From assembly GCF_900188005.1 (NCBI RefSeq), contig NZ_FZNR01000002.1, positions 1 to 64,000 on the forward strand: a stretch of 64,000 nt of DNA, given 5' to 3'. Both the position numbers and the translations under genes were made by a program. The notes under the pieces are model-generated. The model was given only the letters and a program-made list of their open reading frames with translations, was not told the DNA's origin and searched no databases. Shown piece by piece: positions 42,031 through 51,084 of the stretch (positions within the stretch are counted from its first letter, which is position 1; every line of letters starts with the position of its first letter). The stretch is from Actinoplanes regularis (GTDB lineage Bacteria > Actinomycetota > Actinomycetes > Mycobacteriales > Micromonosporaceae).

Positions 42031-43245
42031 TCACATCCTCAAGGAAGATCTGTCGCTGTCCTTGACGAACATCAGCGCGTCGATGCTCGCCAGGTGGGCC
42101 GGGTTCAGTGGGGCGTAGCCGAACCAGGGCGAGACCCGGGGAGCGGGCGTCAGGTCCCCGAGGGCCGCCGCCAGCCGTCCCGGGTCGACGAGGTACCGGT
42201 CCTCCGGGAGGGCATACAGCATTCCCTCGACGGTGTCCGGGGGCGGCGTCTGCACACCGTGGTGGCGGATCGTGCCGAGGGCCGTGGCCAGGAAGGCGTA
42301 CTCCTCCCCCAGCCGGGCGCCGACGATCGCCCCGGCGCTCCACCATTCCTGCCGGGCCCCGGCCATCCACATGCTGCTCCTGTCCCGCTGCAGATGGCTG
42401 TTGTGGGCGTGCACCAGCGTCGGGCCCCGCTCGGCGACGGCGAGCAGATTGGCGGCGATCATCGTGTCCCGCACGCTGAGCAGCCGGATCAGGCGGCTCG
42501 GCGAGGTGTCGGCCAGCCAGTAGTGGTACCGCAGCAGCCCGGTGGCGGTGCGACCGTACAGGCGCGCCCAGTCCCACTCGTCCGATGTGGACGCCGTGAT
42601 CAGGTGTGGCGTCTGCCAGTCGAGCAGGGCCACCAGGTCGTCGGCGAGCAGCCGCAACCGTGCCGCCTCCGGCGTCTGCCCCACCGACCGGGACGGGTCC
42701 ATCATCGCCCCGGGGTCGGTCCACCGGTCGTCGGCGCCGAGCAGCCGGTCGAGTGTCTCCGCGGTGCAGGGCAGCAGGCCGGCGTCGACCCGGGCGGCCA
42801 GGTAGTCGTGGAGTGCGGTGAGGACGGGCCGGGGACTCGCGGCGCCGGTGATCTCCAGCGGGCCGTCGACACCGGCGAAGCGCAGCCGCTCGGAATCGGG
42901 CCGGCCGTCGTTGTACGTACGCATCCAGCGCACCAGCTCGCGGTTGCCCTCGAACTCGCCCCATCCGTGGCTGAAGCCGCGCGCCATGGCCTCGTCGAGG
43001 GTGCCCGTGCCCGAGGTGACGTAGTCGTCCACGACGAGGCCCATCAGGCAGTCGCTCTCGATCGCGATCGTCCGGTAGCCCTCCCGCTCGACGAGTTCCC
43101 GGAAGAGGTCGTTGCGGACCTCGAGCAGGATCTCCTCCCCGTGGGTGGGTTCGCCCAGGGCCAGCAGTCGTGGCCTGGCCCTGAGCGTCCCCATGACCGC
43201 GGTAGCGTCGACGACCTGAACGGCGGCTTTGATGGAAGCATTCAT
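42031..43245 (-). CDS. Erythromycin esterase-family protein
   Basis: 404 residues from ATG 43245 (an in-frame ATG at 43314 adds 23 residues without family similarity; the ribosome site AGGGA is unusually close). Family marks: LLALGEPTHGEE near the N-terminus, FRELVEREGYRTIAIESD, FAGVDGPLEI, TLVHAHNSHLQR and VGARLGEEYAFLATALG. EreA/EreB-type enzymes open macrolide lactones, but the broad actinobacterial family (also called succinoglycan-biosynthesis-like) has diverse or unknown substrates. The imperfect palindrome AACGGTATCGTT at 43252-43263 immediately upstream may be an operator. Its place next to the GNAT/IF-1 operon is suggestive. Confidence 0.85.
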   Translation of the reverse strand: MNASIKAAVQVVDATAVMGTLRARPRLLALGEPTHGEEILLEVRNDLFRELVEREGYRTIAIESDCLMGLVVDDYVTSGTGTLDEAMARGFSHGWGEFEGNRELVRWMRTYNDGRPDSERLRFAGVDGPLEITGAASPRPVLTALHDYLAARVDAGLLPCTAETLDRLLGADDRWTDPGAMMDPSRSVGQTPEAARLRLLADDLVALLDWQTPHLITASTSDEWDWARLYGRTATGLLRYHYWLADTSPSRLIRLLSVRDTMIAANLLAVAERGPTLVHAHNSHLQRDRSSMWMAGARQEWWSAGAIVGARLGEEYAFLATALGTIRHHGVQTPPPDTVEGMLYALPEDRYLVDPGRLAAALGDLTPAPRVSPWFGYAPLNPAHLASIDALMFVKDSDRSSLRM

Positions 43246-43330
43246 TCCCTGAACGGTATCGTTGAACTCTCGGGTTAAACTTTCCCTCGATGTCAGCAGT
43301 TCGGTGCGATGCAACCCTCAAACAGCCAGG

Positions 43331-44884
43331 TCAGCGGCCGGCCAGCTCACGCTTGAGGATCTTGCCGGTCGCCGTCATCGGCAGTTCGTCGACGAACTCG
43401 ACCACGCGGGGGTACTTGTAGGCCGCCATGGTCTCGCGGCACCAGGCGATCAACTCCTCCTCGGTGATCTCGCCGGCCCGGATCACGAACGCTTTGACCT
43501 CTTCGCCGTAGCAGGAATGCGGCACCCCGATGACGGCGGCGAGCGACACCGCCGGGTGGGTGAGCAGCACCTCCTCGATCTCCCGGGGGTACACGTTGAA
43601 GCCGCCCCGGATGATCATGTCCTTCGCGCGGTCGACGATGTAGTAGAAGCCGTCCGCGTCCCGCCGGGCCAGGTCGCCGGTGCGGAACCAGCCGTCGCGC
43701 ATCACCTCGGCGGTCGCCTCCGACCGGCGGTAGTAGCCCTTCATGATGTTGTGGCCGCGGATCGCGATCTCGCCGACCTGGTCCGCGCCCTCGACGGTCT
43801 TCCAGTCGTCGTCGATCAGCTTCACCTCGACACCCCAGATCGGGACGCCGATGGAGCCGGGCCGGGGCTCGCGCTCCGGGTCGCTGAACGTGGCCACGGG
43901 CGAGGTCTCCGACAGCCCGTACCCCTCGAGGATCTGCACCCCGAACCGCTCGCGGAACTGGTTGATGATCTCCACCGGGAGGGACGCGCCGCCCGAGACG
44001 GCCACCCGCATGTTGCGGGCGATCTCCTCGACGTCGACGCCCTCACGCAGCGCGCCGAGCAGGCCCCAGTACATCGTCGGCACCCCGGCGAAGAAGGTGA
44101 TCTTCTCCCGCTGCAGCAGCTCCACCGCCTGCTCCGCCTGGAAGCGGGGCAGCAGCACCAGCGTGGAGGCGACCGCGAAACCGGCGTTCATCTGCACGGT
44201 CGAGCCGAACGAGTGGAACAGCGGCAGCGTGATCAGGTGCCGCTCGTGGTCGGTGGCGAGGTTGCCGAACAGCCGGTTGCAGGTGAGCGCGTTGAACACC
44301 AGGTTGGCGTGCGAGAGCTCGGCTCCCTTCGGCTGCCCGGTCGTACCGCTGGTGTAGAGGATGACCGCGGTGTCGGTCCCGCCGGTGGCCACCGTGTCGA
44401 AGGTGCCGGACCGGCCGGCGAGCGCTTGGCCGAGCGTCCGCGCGCCCTCGATCGGGCTGTCGGCCGCCGGGTCGGCGGTGATCAGCAGGAACTGCTCGCA
44501 CCCGGGCGTCTGCTCGAAGCCGGCGAAGCCCTCGGTTCCCATCGGCAGCTCGGCGGTCCCCTCGAAGCACAGGTACGCCTTGGCCTGCGAGTCGGCCAGG
44601 TGGTAGGCGATCTCCCGGCCCTTGAGCAGCACGTTGAGCGGGACGACCACCGCGCCGGCCTTGAGGATGCCGTAGTAGGCGATCGGGAAGTACGGCAGGT
44701 TCGGGCAGGACAGCGCGACCCGGTCGCCCGGCTGGACGCCGAGCTCCGCCAGGAGGCCGGCCACCTGGCCGGCGGTCCGGTCGACGTCGGCGTACGACAA
44801 CCGGGTGTCGCCGAGCACGACCGCGTCGCGGTCCGGGTGCCGTCGGGCGCTGTCTTCCAGCAGGGTGGCGAGGTTGAGGATCAT
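43331..44884 (-). CDS. Long-chain-fatty-acid/acyl-CoA ligase (FadD-like)
   Basis: 517 residues of the adenylate-forming superfamily. P-loop ILYTSGTTGQPKGAELSH, LPLFHSFGSTVQM, YGLSETSPVATF, DGWFRTGDLARRDADGFYYIVDR, the hinge MIIRGGFNVYP and the catalytic Lys in MTATGKILKREL. The intact hinge and PxxPKG-type P-loop fit CoA ligases, unlike the FAAL at 1692. Last gene of a minus-strand set; its start overlaps the upstream hydrolase stop (ATGA). It probably activates a carboxylic acid produced or imported by the module as its CoA thioester. Confidence 0.9.
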   Translation of the reverse strand: MILNLATLLEDSARRHPDRDAVVLGDTRLSYADVDRTAGQVAGLLAELGVQPGDRVALSCPNLPYFPIAYYGILKAGAVVVPLNVLLKGREIAYHLADSQAKAYLCFEGTAELPMGTEGFAGFEQTPGCEQFLLITADPAADSPIEGARTLGQALAGRSGTFDTVATGGTDTAVILYTSGTTGQPKGAELSHANLVFNALTCNRLFGNLATDHERHLITLPLFHSFGSTVQMNAGFAVASTLVLLPRFQAEQAVELLQREKITFFAGVPTMYWGLLGALREGVDVEEIARNMRVAVSGGASLPVEIINQFRERFGVQILEGYGLSETSPVATFSDPEREPRPGSIGVPIWGVEVKLIDDDWKTVEGADQVGEIAIRGHNIMKGYYRRSEATAEVMRDGWFRTGDLARRDADGFYYIVDRAKDMIIRGGFNVYPREIEEVLLTHPAVSLAAVIGVPHSCYGEEVKAFVIRAGEITEEELIAWCRETMAAYKYPRVVEFVDELPMTATGKILKRELAGR

Positions 44885-45477
44885 GGCAGTGCCTTCACGT
44901 GGTCGAGTTCGTTGATCAGCGGTTCGGCGCCGGGCCAGGCGCCGTAGCCGGATGCCGGATTGAGGTGGCCCACGGCGCCGAGCTCGTGGTGGCGGCTGCC
45001 CCAGGCGTCGGCGAGGGCGCGGACCCGTGCCGGATCGCCGAGCGAGTCGTCGGAGCTGGCCGCCACGATGCTGGGGAACGGCAGTGGCAGCCGGGGTATC
45101 GGCAGCCAGCCGTGTTCGGCCAGGGTGGCGAGCGACGGGTACGGGTCGGGTAGCGGGGCCGCCAGGTCCGGCGGGGTGGCCAGCAGGGCGCCGCGAACCT
45201 GCCGGGCCCGGCCGTCGGTCCAGGCGTGGCGGGCGGCCCAGTGGACGGTGGCGATCACCCCGGCGCTGTGCGCCACGATCACCACCGGTCCACCGGCCGT
45301 CTCGACCGCGAGTTGCAGGGCCTTCACCCGCTCGTCCAGGCTCGGGTTCTCCCGCCCGAGCGGGACGACCGGACGTACGTTGGGCCGGCTGGCGCCCAGC
45401 AGGGTCTGCCAGTGGTCGGGTACGTGCCCGCGGAGCCCGGGCACCGTGATGATCGTCGTGCCCGGGCCGGGGATCAC
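44881..45477 (-). CDS. RBBP9/YdeN-family alpha/beta hydrolase
   Basis: 198 residues from GTG 45477, overlapping the upstream MFS gene (GTGA). Small serine hydrolase: TIITVPGLRG, PDHWQTLLG, Ser71 in VAHSAGVIAT, ASSDDSLGDPARVRALADAWGS and His in GHLNPASG. The N-terminal DHWQ and the C-terminal GHLNP are typical of RBBP9/YdeN proteins, whose natural substrates are unknown. It is held between an MFS transporter and an acyl-CoA ligase. Confidence 0.9.
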   Translation of the reverse strand: MIPGPGTTIITVPGLRGHVPDHWQTLLGASRPNVRPVVPLGRENPSLDERVKALQLAVETAGGPVVIVAHSAGVIATVHWAARHAWTDGRARQVRGALLATPPDLAAPLPDPYPSLATLAEHGWLPIPRLPLPFPSIVAASSDDSLGDPARVRALADAWGSRHHELGAVGHLNPASGYGAWPGAEPLINELDHVKALP

Positions 45478-46808
45478 GCCGGGTCGCCGTTCGGGGCGTC
45501 GGCGACGGTCGCGGGCTCGAGCCGCCGGATGCTGGACGGGTAGGTCTGCCGTCCCGCGATCAGCAGGACGACGGCGACCACGGCCACCAGCGGGACGTAC
45601 CGCATGGCGGTCTCCAGGCCGAACCGGTCGGCGAGAATGCCGGTCACCAGCGAACCGGCGGCCAGGCCGAGCACGTTGTTGAAGAACGTGAGGGTGCCGA
45701 ACGCGGTGGCCCGGATCGATTCGTGGGTCAGCCGGGCCACCATCGCGCCGGTGGGTCCGGTCGTACCGGCGGCGAAGAAGCAGCCCACCGCGAGCAGCAG
45801 CTTCTGCGGTCCGCCCGGTTGCATCGCGAAGCCCGCGCCGAGGAAGGCCAGCGTCAGGGCGCCGAAGACGATGGCCACGGTCCACTTGCCGACCGGCCGG
45901 GTCTGTCCGACGCGGTCGGTGATCATGCCGCATACGACCATGCCGGCCCCGATGATCAGGATGTACAGGGCGGCGACCTTCGCCGCCCGGTCCGGGGCCA
46001 TGTCGTACGCCCGGTTGAAGTAGCTGGGCAGCCAGGCGAAGAGCGAGCCGGTGATGAAGAGCTGCAGCCCGCCGCCGAGGTACGCGAAGACCACCGCGGG
46101 GGTGGAGAAGAGCGTGGCCAGGCGGGCGCGCTGCTCGCCGGCGGCCAGCGACGGCCCGCTCTCGACGCCGTCGTCGATCTTGTGGGCGGTCAGCTTCCGC
46201 TCATTGATCATGGCCCAGTACAGGCCGGCGAGCACCAGGCCGAAGATGCCCATCACCGCGAACGCCCAGCGCCAGCCAAAGTGGGTGGCGAGCACGCCGC
46301 CGAGGGCGACGCCGAGCACGGAGCCGAACGAACCGGCGGCCATGAAGGCGCCGGTGAGCGAGGCGCGCCGCTTCGCGGAGAAGACCGCGAGGACGACCGC
46401 GAGACCGACGCTGCCGTACGCGGCCTCGCCGACGCCGATGAGCAGGCGGGACGCGAGCAGGTGCCCGTAGCCGGCGGCGAGCGCGCAGCCGAGCGTGGCG
46501 AGGCTCCACACCACCGCCATGACGACGATCGCCCGGACGCGTCCCCAGCGGTCGCCGACCAGCGACAGCGGTACCGCGAGGATGCCGACGGTGAGCGCGA
46601 CGATGCTGGTCAGGCTGCCCAGCTGAGTGTCGGTGAGCCCCCATTCCTCCTTCAGGAACGGGAACACCGCCGACAGAACCTGCCGGGACATGTAGTCCGA
46701 CAGCAGGAGCCCGAAAGTGAGCGTGAAGACGACCCACGGGAAGACCCGGGAGACCCGGGAGAGGGGGGAGGCCGGGGCCACGACGCCCGCACTGATTGGC
46801 AAGGCCAT
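45474..46808 (-). CDS. MFS transporter
   Basis: 444 residues with 12 likely membrane segments. The loop 2-3 motif is GDRWGRVRAI, and YMSRQVLSAVFPFLKEEWGLTDTQLG in the first periplasmic loop resembles organic anion/aromatic acid porters. A 30-residue hydrophilic C-terminus is predicted. It begins 112 nt after the BKACE gene, beyond a hairpin, so it may have its own promoter. Likely imports the carboxylate handled by its neighbours; the substrate is not identifiable. Confidence 0.9.
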   Translation of the reverse strand: MALPISAGVVAPASPLSRVSRVFPWVVFTLTFGLLLSDYMSRQVLSAVFPFLKEEWGLTDTQLGSLTSIVALTVGILAVPLSLVGDRWGRVRAIVVMAVVWSLATLGCALAAGYGHLLASRLLIGVGEAAYGSVGLAVVLAVFSAKRRASLTGAFMAAGSFGSVLGVALGGVLATHFGWRWAFAVMGIFGLVLAGLYWAMINERKLTAHKIDDGVESGPSLAAGEQRARLATLFSTPAVVFAYLGGGLQLFITGSLFAWLPSYFNRAYDMAPDRAAKVAALYILIIGAGMVVCGMITDRVGQTRPVGKWTVAIVFGALTLAFLGAGFAMQPGGPQKLLLAVGCFFAAGTTGPTGAMVARLTHESIRATAFGTLTFFNNVLGLAAGSLVTGILADRFGLETAMRYVPLVAVVAVVLLIAGRQTYPSSIRRLEPATVADAPNGDPA

Positions 46809-46868
46809 GCTCGCTCCAAGAATGAGCCGGGAGGGGAAAGTGCTATGTGAGACCAGAAGGGGGTGAAG

Positions 46869-46898
46869 GCGTGGGGTACGACACGGCGCACCCCACGC
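46869..46898 (-). terminator. Hairpin downstream of the BKACE gene
   Basis: GCGTGGGGT (46869-46877) pairs perfectly with ACCCCACGC (46890-46898). It lies 22 nt beyond the BKACE stop in the direction of transcription and could separate or attenuate the MFS-hydrolase-ligase half of the cluster. Confidence 0.55.
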
Positions 46899-46920
46899 GA
46901 GCGGACGGGCGGATTCGGGC

Positions 46921-47973
46921 TCAGGCGTGGAAGGTGAAGCCGACCTGGCCGGGCTTGCGGTTGGGTGCGTAACCGAGCTTCGCGAGGGCTTCGTCGGCGC
47001 TGTCCCAGTACTCGCCGATCTTGTAGATGTCGCGGGCTTCCTTGCCGTCGGCGACCTTGCGGCCCAGCTCTCCGGCGATCCGGACCAGCTGCTCGACCTG
47101 CTTGACCGAGGTCATCTTCTCGCCCTTGGCGTACCAGAGGTTGTCCTCGTTACCGCAGCGGGTGTGCAGGCCCATGGCGATGCCCATGGTGTTGATCGGC
47201 AGCACCGCGCGCATGATCGATTCCATGGTCAGCGACGCGCCGTCGGGCACCCGGCGGACGAAGTCCATCATGGTGTACGGGTTCGGACCGTCGAAGCCGC
47301 CACCGATCGCGACCCAGCTGATGTTGAGCGGGCCGGTGTAGACGCCCCGGCGGATCAGGCGCTCGACGGTCTCCAGCTGCGCGCTGTGGGCGAGCTGGAA
47401 GTGCGGCTGGATGCCGGCCGCGCGCAGCCGCTTGAGGTGCTCCTCGACCCAGGCCGGCTCGGCCGGGACGACCATGTTGCGGAACGCCTCGTGCAGCGCG
47501 GGACGCTCGAAGGAGGTGCCGGCGATGTCGTCGGCGGTCATCAACTCCACGATGTTCATCTGGCTGGTGTTGATGGCGATGGTGACCTGGTCCGGCGCCG
47601 GGTCCAGGGTGGTCAGCAGGTGGCGGGCCTCGTCCTCGAGCCATTTGGCCGCTTCACCGTCGTTCTCCGGGGTGAAGGAGATCGAGCCACCGATCTGCAG
47701 GATCATGTCCGGTACGGCCTCGCGCAGCCGGCCGAGCAGCTCGTTGAACATCGACATCCGCTTGGAGCCCTTGCCGTTGAGCTCGCGCACGTGGATGTGC
47801 AGCACCGTCGCGCCGGCGTTGTAGCAGTCGACCGCGGTCTGGACCTGCTGGTCCATCGTCACCGGGATGTCCTCGGGGAAGTCACCCGGCTCCCACTCGG
47901 GGCCGTACGGCGCGGCGGTGATGACCAGCTTCTCCTGGTTCTCCGGCCACAGCGAGTCGTCGAGGAAATGCAT
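46921..47973 (-). CDS. BKACE (beta-keto acid cleavage enzyme, DUF849) family protein
   Basis: 350 residues. TIM-barrel BKACE family: KLVITAAPYGPEW, metal site VLHIHVRE, MILQIGGSISF, VTIAINTSQMN, FQLAHSAQLE, and MGIAMGLHTRCGNEDNLWY with the late catalytic segment. BKACEs condense a beta-keto acid with acetyl-CoA and cleave it to acetoacetate plus a new CoA ester; known substrates include 3-keto-5-aminohexanoate and dehydrocarnitine. Follows the dioxygenase gene by 27 nt. The substrate cannot be predicted without modelling the active-site residues. Confidence 0.92.
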   Translation of the reverse strand: MHFLDDSLWPENQEKLVITAAPYGPEWEPGDFPEDIPVTMDQQVQTAVDCYNAGATVLHIHVRELNGKGSKRMSMFNELLGRLREAVPDMILQIGGSISFTPENDGEAAKWLEDEARHLLTTLDPAPDQVTIAINTSQMNIVELMTADDIAGTSFERPALHEAFRNMVVPAEPAWVEEHLKRLRAAGIQPHFQLAHSAQLETVERLIRRGVYTGPLNISWVAIGGGFDGPNPYTMMDFVRRVPDGASLTMESIMRAVLPINTMGIAMGLHTRCGNEDNLWYAKGEKMTSVKQVEQLVRIAGELGRKVADGKEARDIYKIGEYWDSADEALAKLGYAPNRKPGQVGFTFHA

Positions 47974-48000
47974 GAGGGGTTCTCCTGTCCGGGGATGGGC

Positions 48001-48903
48001 TCAGAACGTCTTGTCGCCGATGACCCCGGCGCGTTCCATCTTGCGGACGGCGGGCCAGTAGTCCTGTACGGCGTAGTGCTGGGTGCTGCGGTTGTCCCAG
48101 ATCGCGAAGCTGTTGCGGGTCCAGCGCCAGCGGACCTGATACTCCGGGACGGCGGCCTGACGGATCAGGTAGTTGAGCAGTTCGCTGCCGCCGGGGGTGT
48201 AGTCGAACCCGAACCGCACGTTCGCCGGGGTGTGGAAGTTGGTGAAGTGCGTGGTGAAGGCGTTGACGAACAGCACCTTCTCGCCGGTCTCCGGGTGCGT
48301 GCGGACCACCGGGTGCTCGGCGTCGGGGAACCGCTCGTGCAGCGCGAGCCGCTGCTCGATCGGCATGTTCGCCCCGAAGCTCGCCTCGATGCTGTGCCGC
48401 GCCCGCAGGCCCTCGATCCGGGCCTTGACCTCTTCGGGCAGCCGCCGGTACGCCTCGGCCATGTTCACCCAGATCGTGTCGCCACCGACCGCCGGGCCCT
48501 CGACCATCCGCAGCACGCAGCCCAGCGGCGGGGCCTCGCGCCAGGTCGCGTCGCAGTGGTAGGCGTTCTCGTAGTGTTCCGCCGGGCTGTCCAGGTCCTT
48601 GTAGATGCGCACCAGACCCGGGTGATCGGGGTCGCTGCCGGCCACCGGGTGGTCCTCGAGGGGCCCGAACCGCTCCGCGAGGGCCACGTGCTCGGCCCGG
48701 CTGATGTCCTGATCCCGGACGAACAGCACCTTGTAACGCAGCAGCAGTGACCGCAGCTCGCCGAACAACTCGTCGCTGCGCGAGACCTCGGCCAGATCCA
48801 CGCCCCGCAACTCGGCGCCGATGTGCACCGTCAACGGGTGCACCTCGAACGGGCTCTCCACTGCCGCCACCTGCTCGGCGGTCTGGGCGATGGTGTCCTG
48901 CAT
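48001..48903 (-). CDS. TauD/TfdA-family Fe(II)/2-oxoglutarate dioxygenase
   Basis: 300 residues from ATG 48903 with a strong GAGGGAGG site (an upstream in-frame ATG at 48933 is unlikely). Metal triad His116 and Asp118 (HCDATW) and His276 (RSTQHYAV). A 2-oxoglutarate-binding Arg is expected about 10 residues on (R287). VRDQDISRAEHVALAERFGP is typical TauD/TfdA. Such enzymes hydroxylate taurine, alkyl sulfates, aryloxyalkanoates or gamma-butyrobetaine-like compounds. Sits between an NADPH:quinone-reductase-like gene (26 nt) and the BKACE gene. Confidence 0.92.
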   Translation of the reverse strand: MQDTIAQTAEQVAAVESPFEVHPLTVHIGAELRGVDLAEVSRSDELFGELRSLLLRYKVLFVRDQDISRAEHVALAERFGPLEDHPVAGSDPDHPGLVRIYKDLDSPAEHYENAYHCDATWREAPPLGCVLRMVEGPAVGGDTIWVNMAEAYRRLPEEVKARIEGLRARHSIEASFGANMPIEQRLALHERFPDAEHPVVRTHPETGEKVLFVNAFTTHFTNFHTPANVRFGFDYTPGGSELLNYLIRQAAVPEYQVRWRWTRNSFAIWDNRSTQHYAVQDYWPAVRKMERAGVIGDKTF

Positions 48904-48929
48904 GTGTGCCTCCCTCAAGAATCGGGATG

Positions 48930-49919
48930 TCAATCGGTGATGGTGTCCAGGGAGAAGACCGAGGAGCCGATGCTGCGGCCGGCCTCCAGGTCGTGATGTG
49001 CCTGTACGGCCTGGTCGAGCGGGTACCGCTGGTTGATCTGGATCTTGATCCGGCCCGACGAGACGTGCTCGAAGAGCTCACCGGCGAGCGCCGCCCGCTC
49101 GCTCTCGTCCGCGATGTAGTCGGCCAGCGCCGGCCGGGTGACGAAGAGCGAGCCGTGGATCGCCAGTTGCATCGCGTCGATGGGCGGCACGGCGCCGGAC
49201 GAGGTGCCGAAGCAGACCAGCAGTCCGCGGCGCTTCAGCGACTTCAGGGACTGCTGGAACGTCGTCGCGCCGATGCTGTCGTAGACCACCGGCACGCCGG
49301 CCCCGTCGGTCAGCTCGCGGACCCGGGCGGCCACGTCCTCGCGCCGGTAGACGATGGTGTGCGTGCAGCCGTGGGCACGGGCGATCTCGGCCTTCTCGTC
49401 GGTGGAGACCGTGCCGATCACGTTGACGCCGAGCAGGCTCGCCCACTGCGTGAAGATCAGGCCGACACCGCCGGCCGCGGCGTGCAGCAGCACCGTGTCG
49501 CCCGGCGCCAGCGTCGCGATCCGCCGAAGCAGGTACGCCGAGGTCAGGCCGCGCATGGTCATGGCGGCCGCGGTCTCGAACGAGATGGCGTCCGGCAGCT
49601 TGATCAGCGGGGCGGCGGGCATCACCCGGCTGGTGCTGTACGCGCCGAGCGGGCTGCCGGTGTAGGTGACCCGGTCGCCGACGGCGAAGTCCGCGACGCC
49701 GGGACCGACCGCCTCGATGACGCCGGCCCCCTCGACTCCCATGCCGGCGGGCAGGGCGGCGGGGTAGAGCCCGCTGCGGAAGTAGGTGTCGGCGAAGTTG
49801 AGGCCGACCGCGTGATGCCGGACCCGGACCTCGCCGGGACCCGGTTCACCCACCTCCACCGACTCCCACCGCATGACCTCCGGCGCACCGGGCTCATAGA
49901 AGCGGATGGCCTTCGCCAC
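48930..49919 (-). CDS. Quinone oxidoreductase (zinc-less MDR family)
   Basis: 329 residues from GTG 49919 with GGAGG upstream. GroES-like N-terminal domain (VGLNFADTYFRSGLYP, GVEGAGVIEAVGPGV) and NADPH-binding Rossmann domain with LLHAAAGGVGLIFTQWA. No structural-zinc Cys cluster. It is of the QorA type, reducing quinones or enones with NADPH. First gene of the minus-strand unit and divergent from the AraC-family gene. The reading frame beyond 49919 is not coding. Confidence 0.92.
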   Translation of the reverse strand: MAKAIRFYEPGAPEVMRWESVEVGEPGPGEVRVRHHAVGLNFADTYFRSGLYPAALPAGMGVEGAGVIEAVGPGVADFAVGDRVTYTGSPLGAYSTSRVMPAAPLIKLPDAISFETAAAMTMRGLTSAYLLRRIATLAPGDTVLLHAAAGGVGLIFTQWASLLGVNVIGTVSTDEKAEIARAHGCTHTIVYRREDVAARVRELTDGAGVPVVYDSIGATTFQQSLKSLKRRGLLVCFGTSSGAVPPIDAMQLAIHGSLFVTRPALADYIADESERAALAGELFEHVSSGRIKIQINQRYPLDQAVQAHHDLEAGRSIGSSVFSLDTITD

Positions 49920-50000
49920 GAGGTACCTCCAGGGGATGGGCGATGTTCGCCGCCGGGCGGCGAGGCCGCCCGCGGTGCCGTGATGCAGCAAACAGTAGGC

Positions 50001-50014
50001 GTGACGCCCGTCAC
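50001..50014. promoter_or_regulatory. Palindrome in the QOR/AraC divergent promoter region
   Basis: GTGACGCCCGTCAC is perfectly symmetric (6-bp arms, 2-nt centre), located in the 151-nt divergent intergenic region, 57 nt before the AraC start. Candidate operator for the AraC-family regulator or another local factor. Confidence 0.4.
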
Positions 50015-50070
50015 CTGCTTTACTCCACGGGACACATTCCTTACCCCTCGGGGACATCGAAGGGGGTAGT

Positions 50071-51084
50071 TTGCAACCCTGTATCAGGTACGCAACACTC
50101 AGCGGCTTTCTGCAGCTCGCCGAGTCCCTCGGAGTCGATCCGGGCTCCCTGATGCGCGCCGTCGACCTCGACCCGGCCGACCTCGCGACACCCGACAAAT
50201 GGGTGCCGGTGGTCCGCGTCGCCCGGTTGCTGGAGCTCTCCGCCCGGGTGTCCGGCCGTGCCGACTTCGGGCTCCGGCTGGCCGAGTACCGCCGGCTGTC
50301 GACGCTCGGCCCGCTGAGCCTCGCCCTGCGCGGAGAGACCACCCTGCGCGACGCGCTGAGCCTGCTGATGCGCTACGAGCTCAGCTACAACGAGGCGATC
50401 CGGATCCGGCTCGTGGAGACCGAAGGGCTCGCGTCCATCCGGATGTGGTTCGAGATGGGGGAACCGGCGCCCTCCGCGCAGGCCGAGGCGCTCGCGGTGG
50501 GCGCCCTGCACGGCATCATCCGCGAGGTCGTCGGCGGCCGGTGGCAGCCGCTGTCGGCGTGCTTCACGCACGACGCCCCGGATGACGTCAGCACCTACAA
50601 CCGGCTGCTGGGCGGGCGCGTGCACTTCGGCCACGGCTTCACCGGCCTGGTGCTGTACGCCAAGGACCTCGACGCGCCGAACGTGCTCGCCGCCCCGGAG
50701 TCGTTCAGCCGGCGCGACGAGATGCTCGATTCGCTGGCCGCGCAGCGCGACATCACCACCGCCGACCGGGTCAGGGAACTCGTCGAGGTGCTGTTGCCGA
50801 CCGGACGCTGCGGTGCCGAACAGGTCGCCCGCACTCTGGGCATGGACCGGCGGACGCTGCACCGGCACCTCGCCGCCTCGGGCGAGACCTTCACCTCGAC
50901 GGTGGACCTGGTCCGGGCCGGGCTGGCCGAGCGCTACCTGTCGAACGAGCGCTACCGGCTGACCGAGATCTCCGACCTGCTCGGCTTCGCCGCGCCCAGC
51001 GCGTTCACTCGCTGGTTCCGCCACCGGTTCGGCGACAGCCCGAGCAAGTGGCGCGCACGCCGCGCTGAGCTGCCGGCCCCCTGA
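50071..51084 (+). CDS. AraC-family transcriptional regulator (OruR/ArgR-like N-terminal domain)
   Basis: 337 residues from TTG 50071 preceded by AGGGGG (50061-50066). N-terminal arabinose-binding-like domain of the OruR group (FLQLAESLGVDPGSLMRAVDL, RRLSTLGPLSLALRGETTLRDAL) and a C-terminal AraC double helix-turn-helix (RTLGMDRRTLHRHLAASGETF; TEISDLLGFAAPSAFTRWFR). Divergent from the QOR-TauD-BKACE genes, so it is the likely activator of that module. Its stop directly abuts the stop of the next, convergent gene. Confidence 0.92.
   Translation: MQPCIRYATLSGFLQLAESLGVDPGSLMRAVDLDPADLATPDKWVPVVRVARLLELSARVSGRADFGLRLAEYRRLSTLGPLSLALRGETTLRDALSLLMRYELSYNEAIRIRLVETEGLASIRMWFEMGEPAPSAQAEALAVGALHGIIREVVGGRWQPLSACFTHDAPDDVSTYNRLLGGRVHFGHGFTGLVLYAKDLDAPNVLAAPESFSRRDEMLDSLAAQRDITTADRVRELVEVLLPTGRCGAEQVARTLGMDRRTLHRHLAASGETFTSTVDLVRAGLAERYLSNERYRLTEISDLLGFAAPSAFTRWFRHRFGDSPSKWRARRAELPAP

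Noticed and set aside
42031..43314. Calling the erythromycin-esterase-family protein a macrolide resistance gene
   Set aside because: The family is broad and most actinobacterial members are untested; only the family call is supported.
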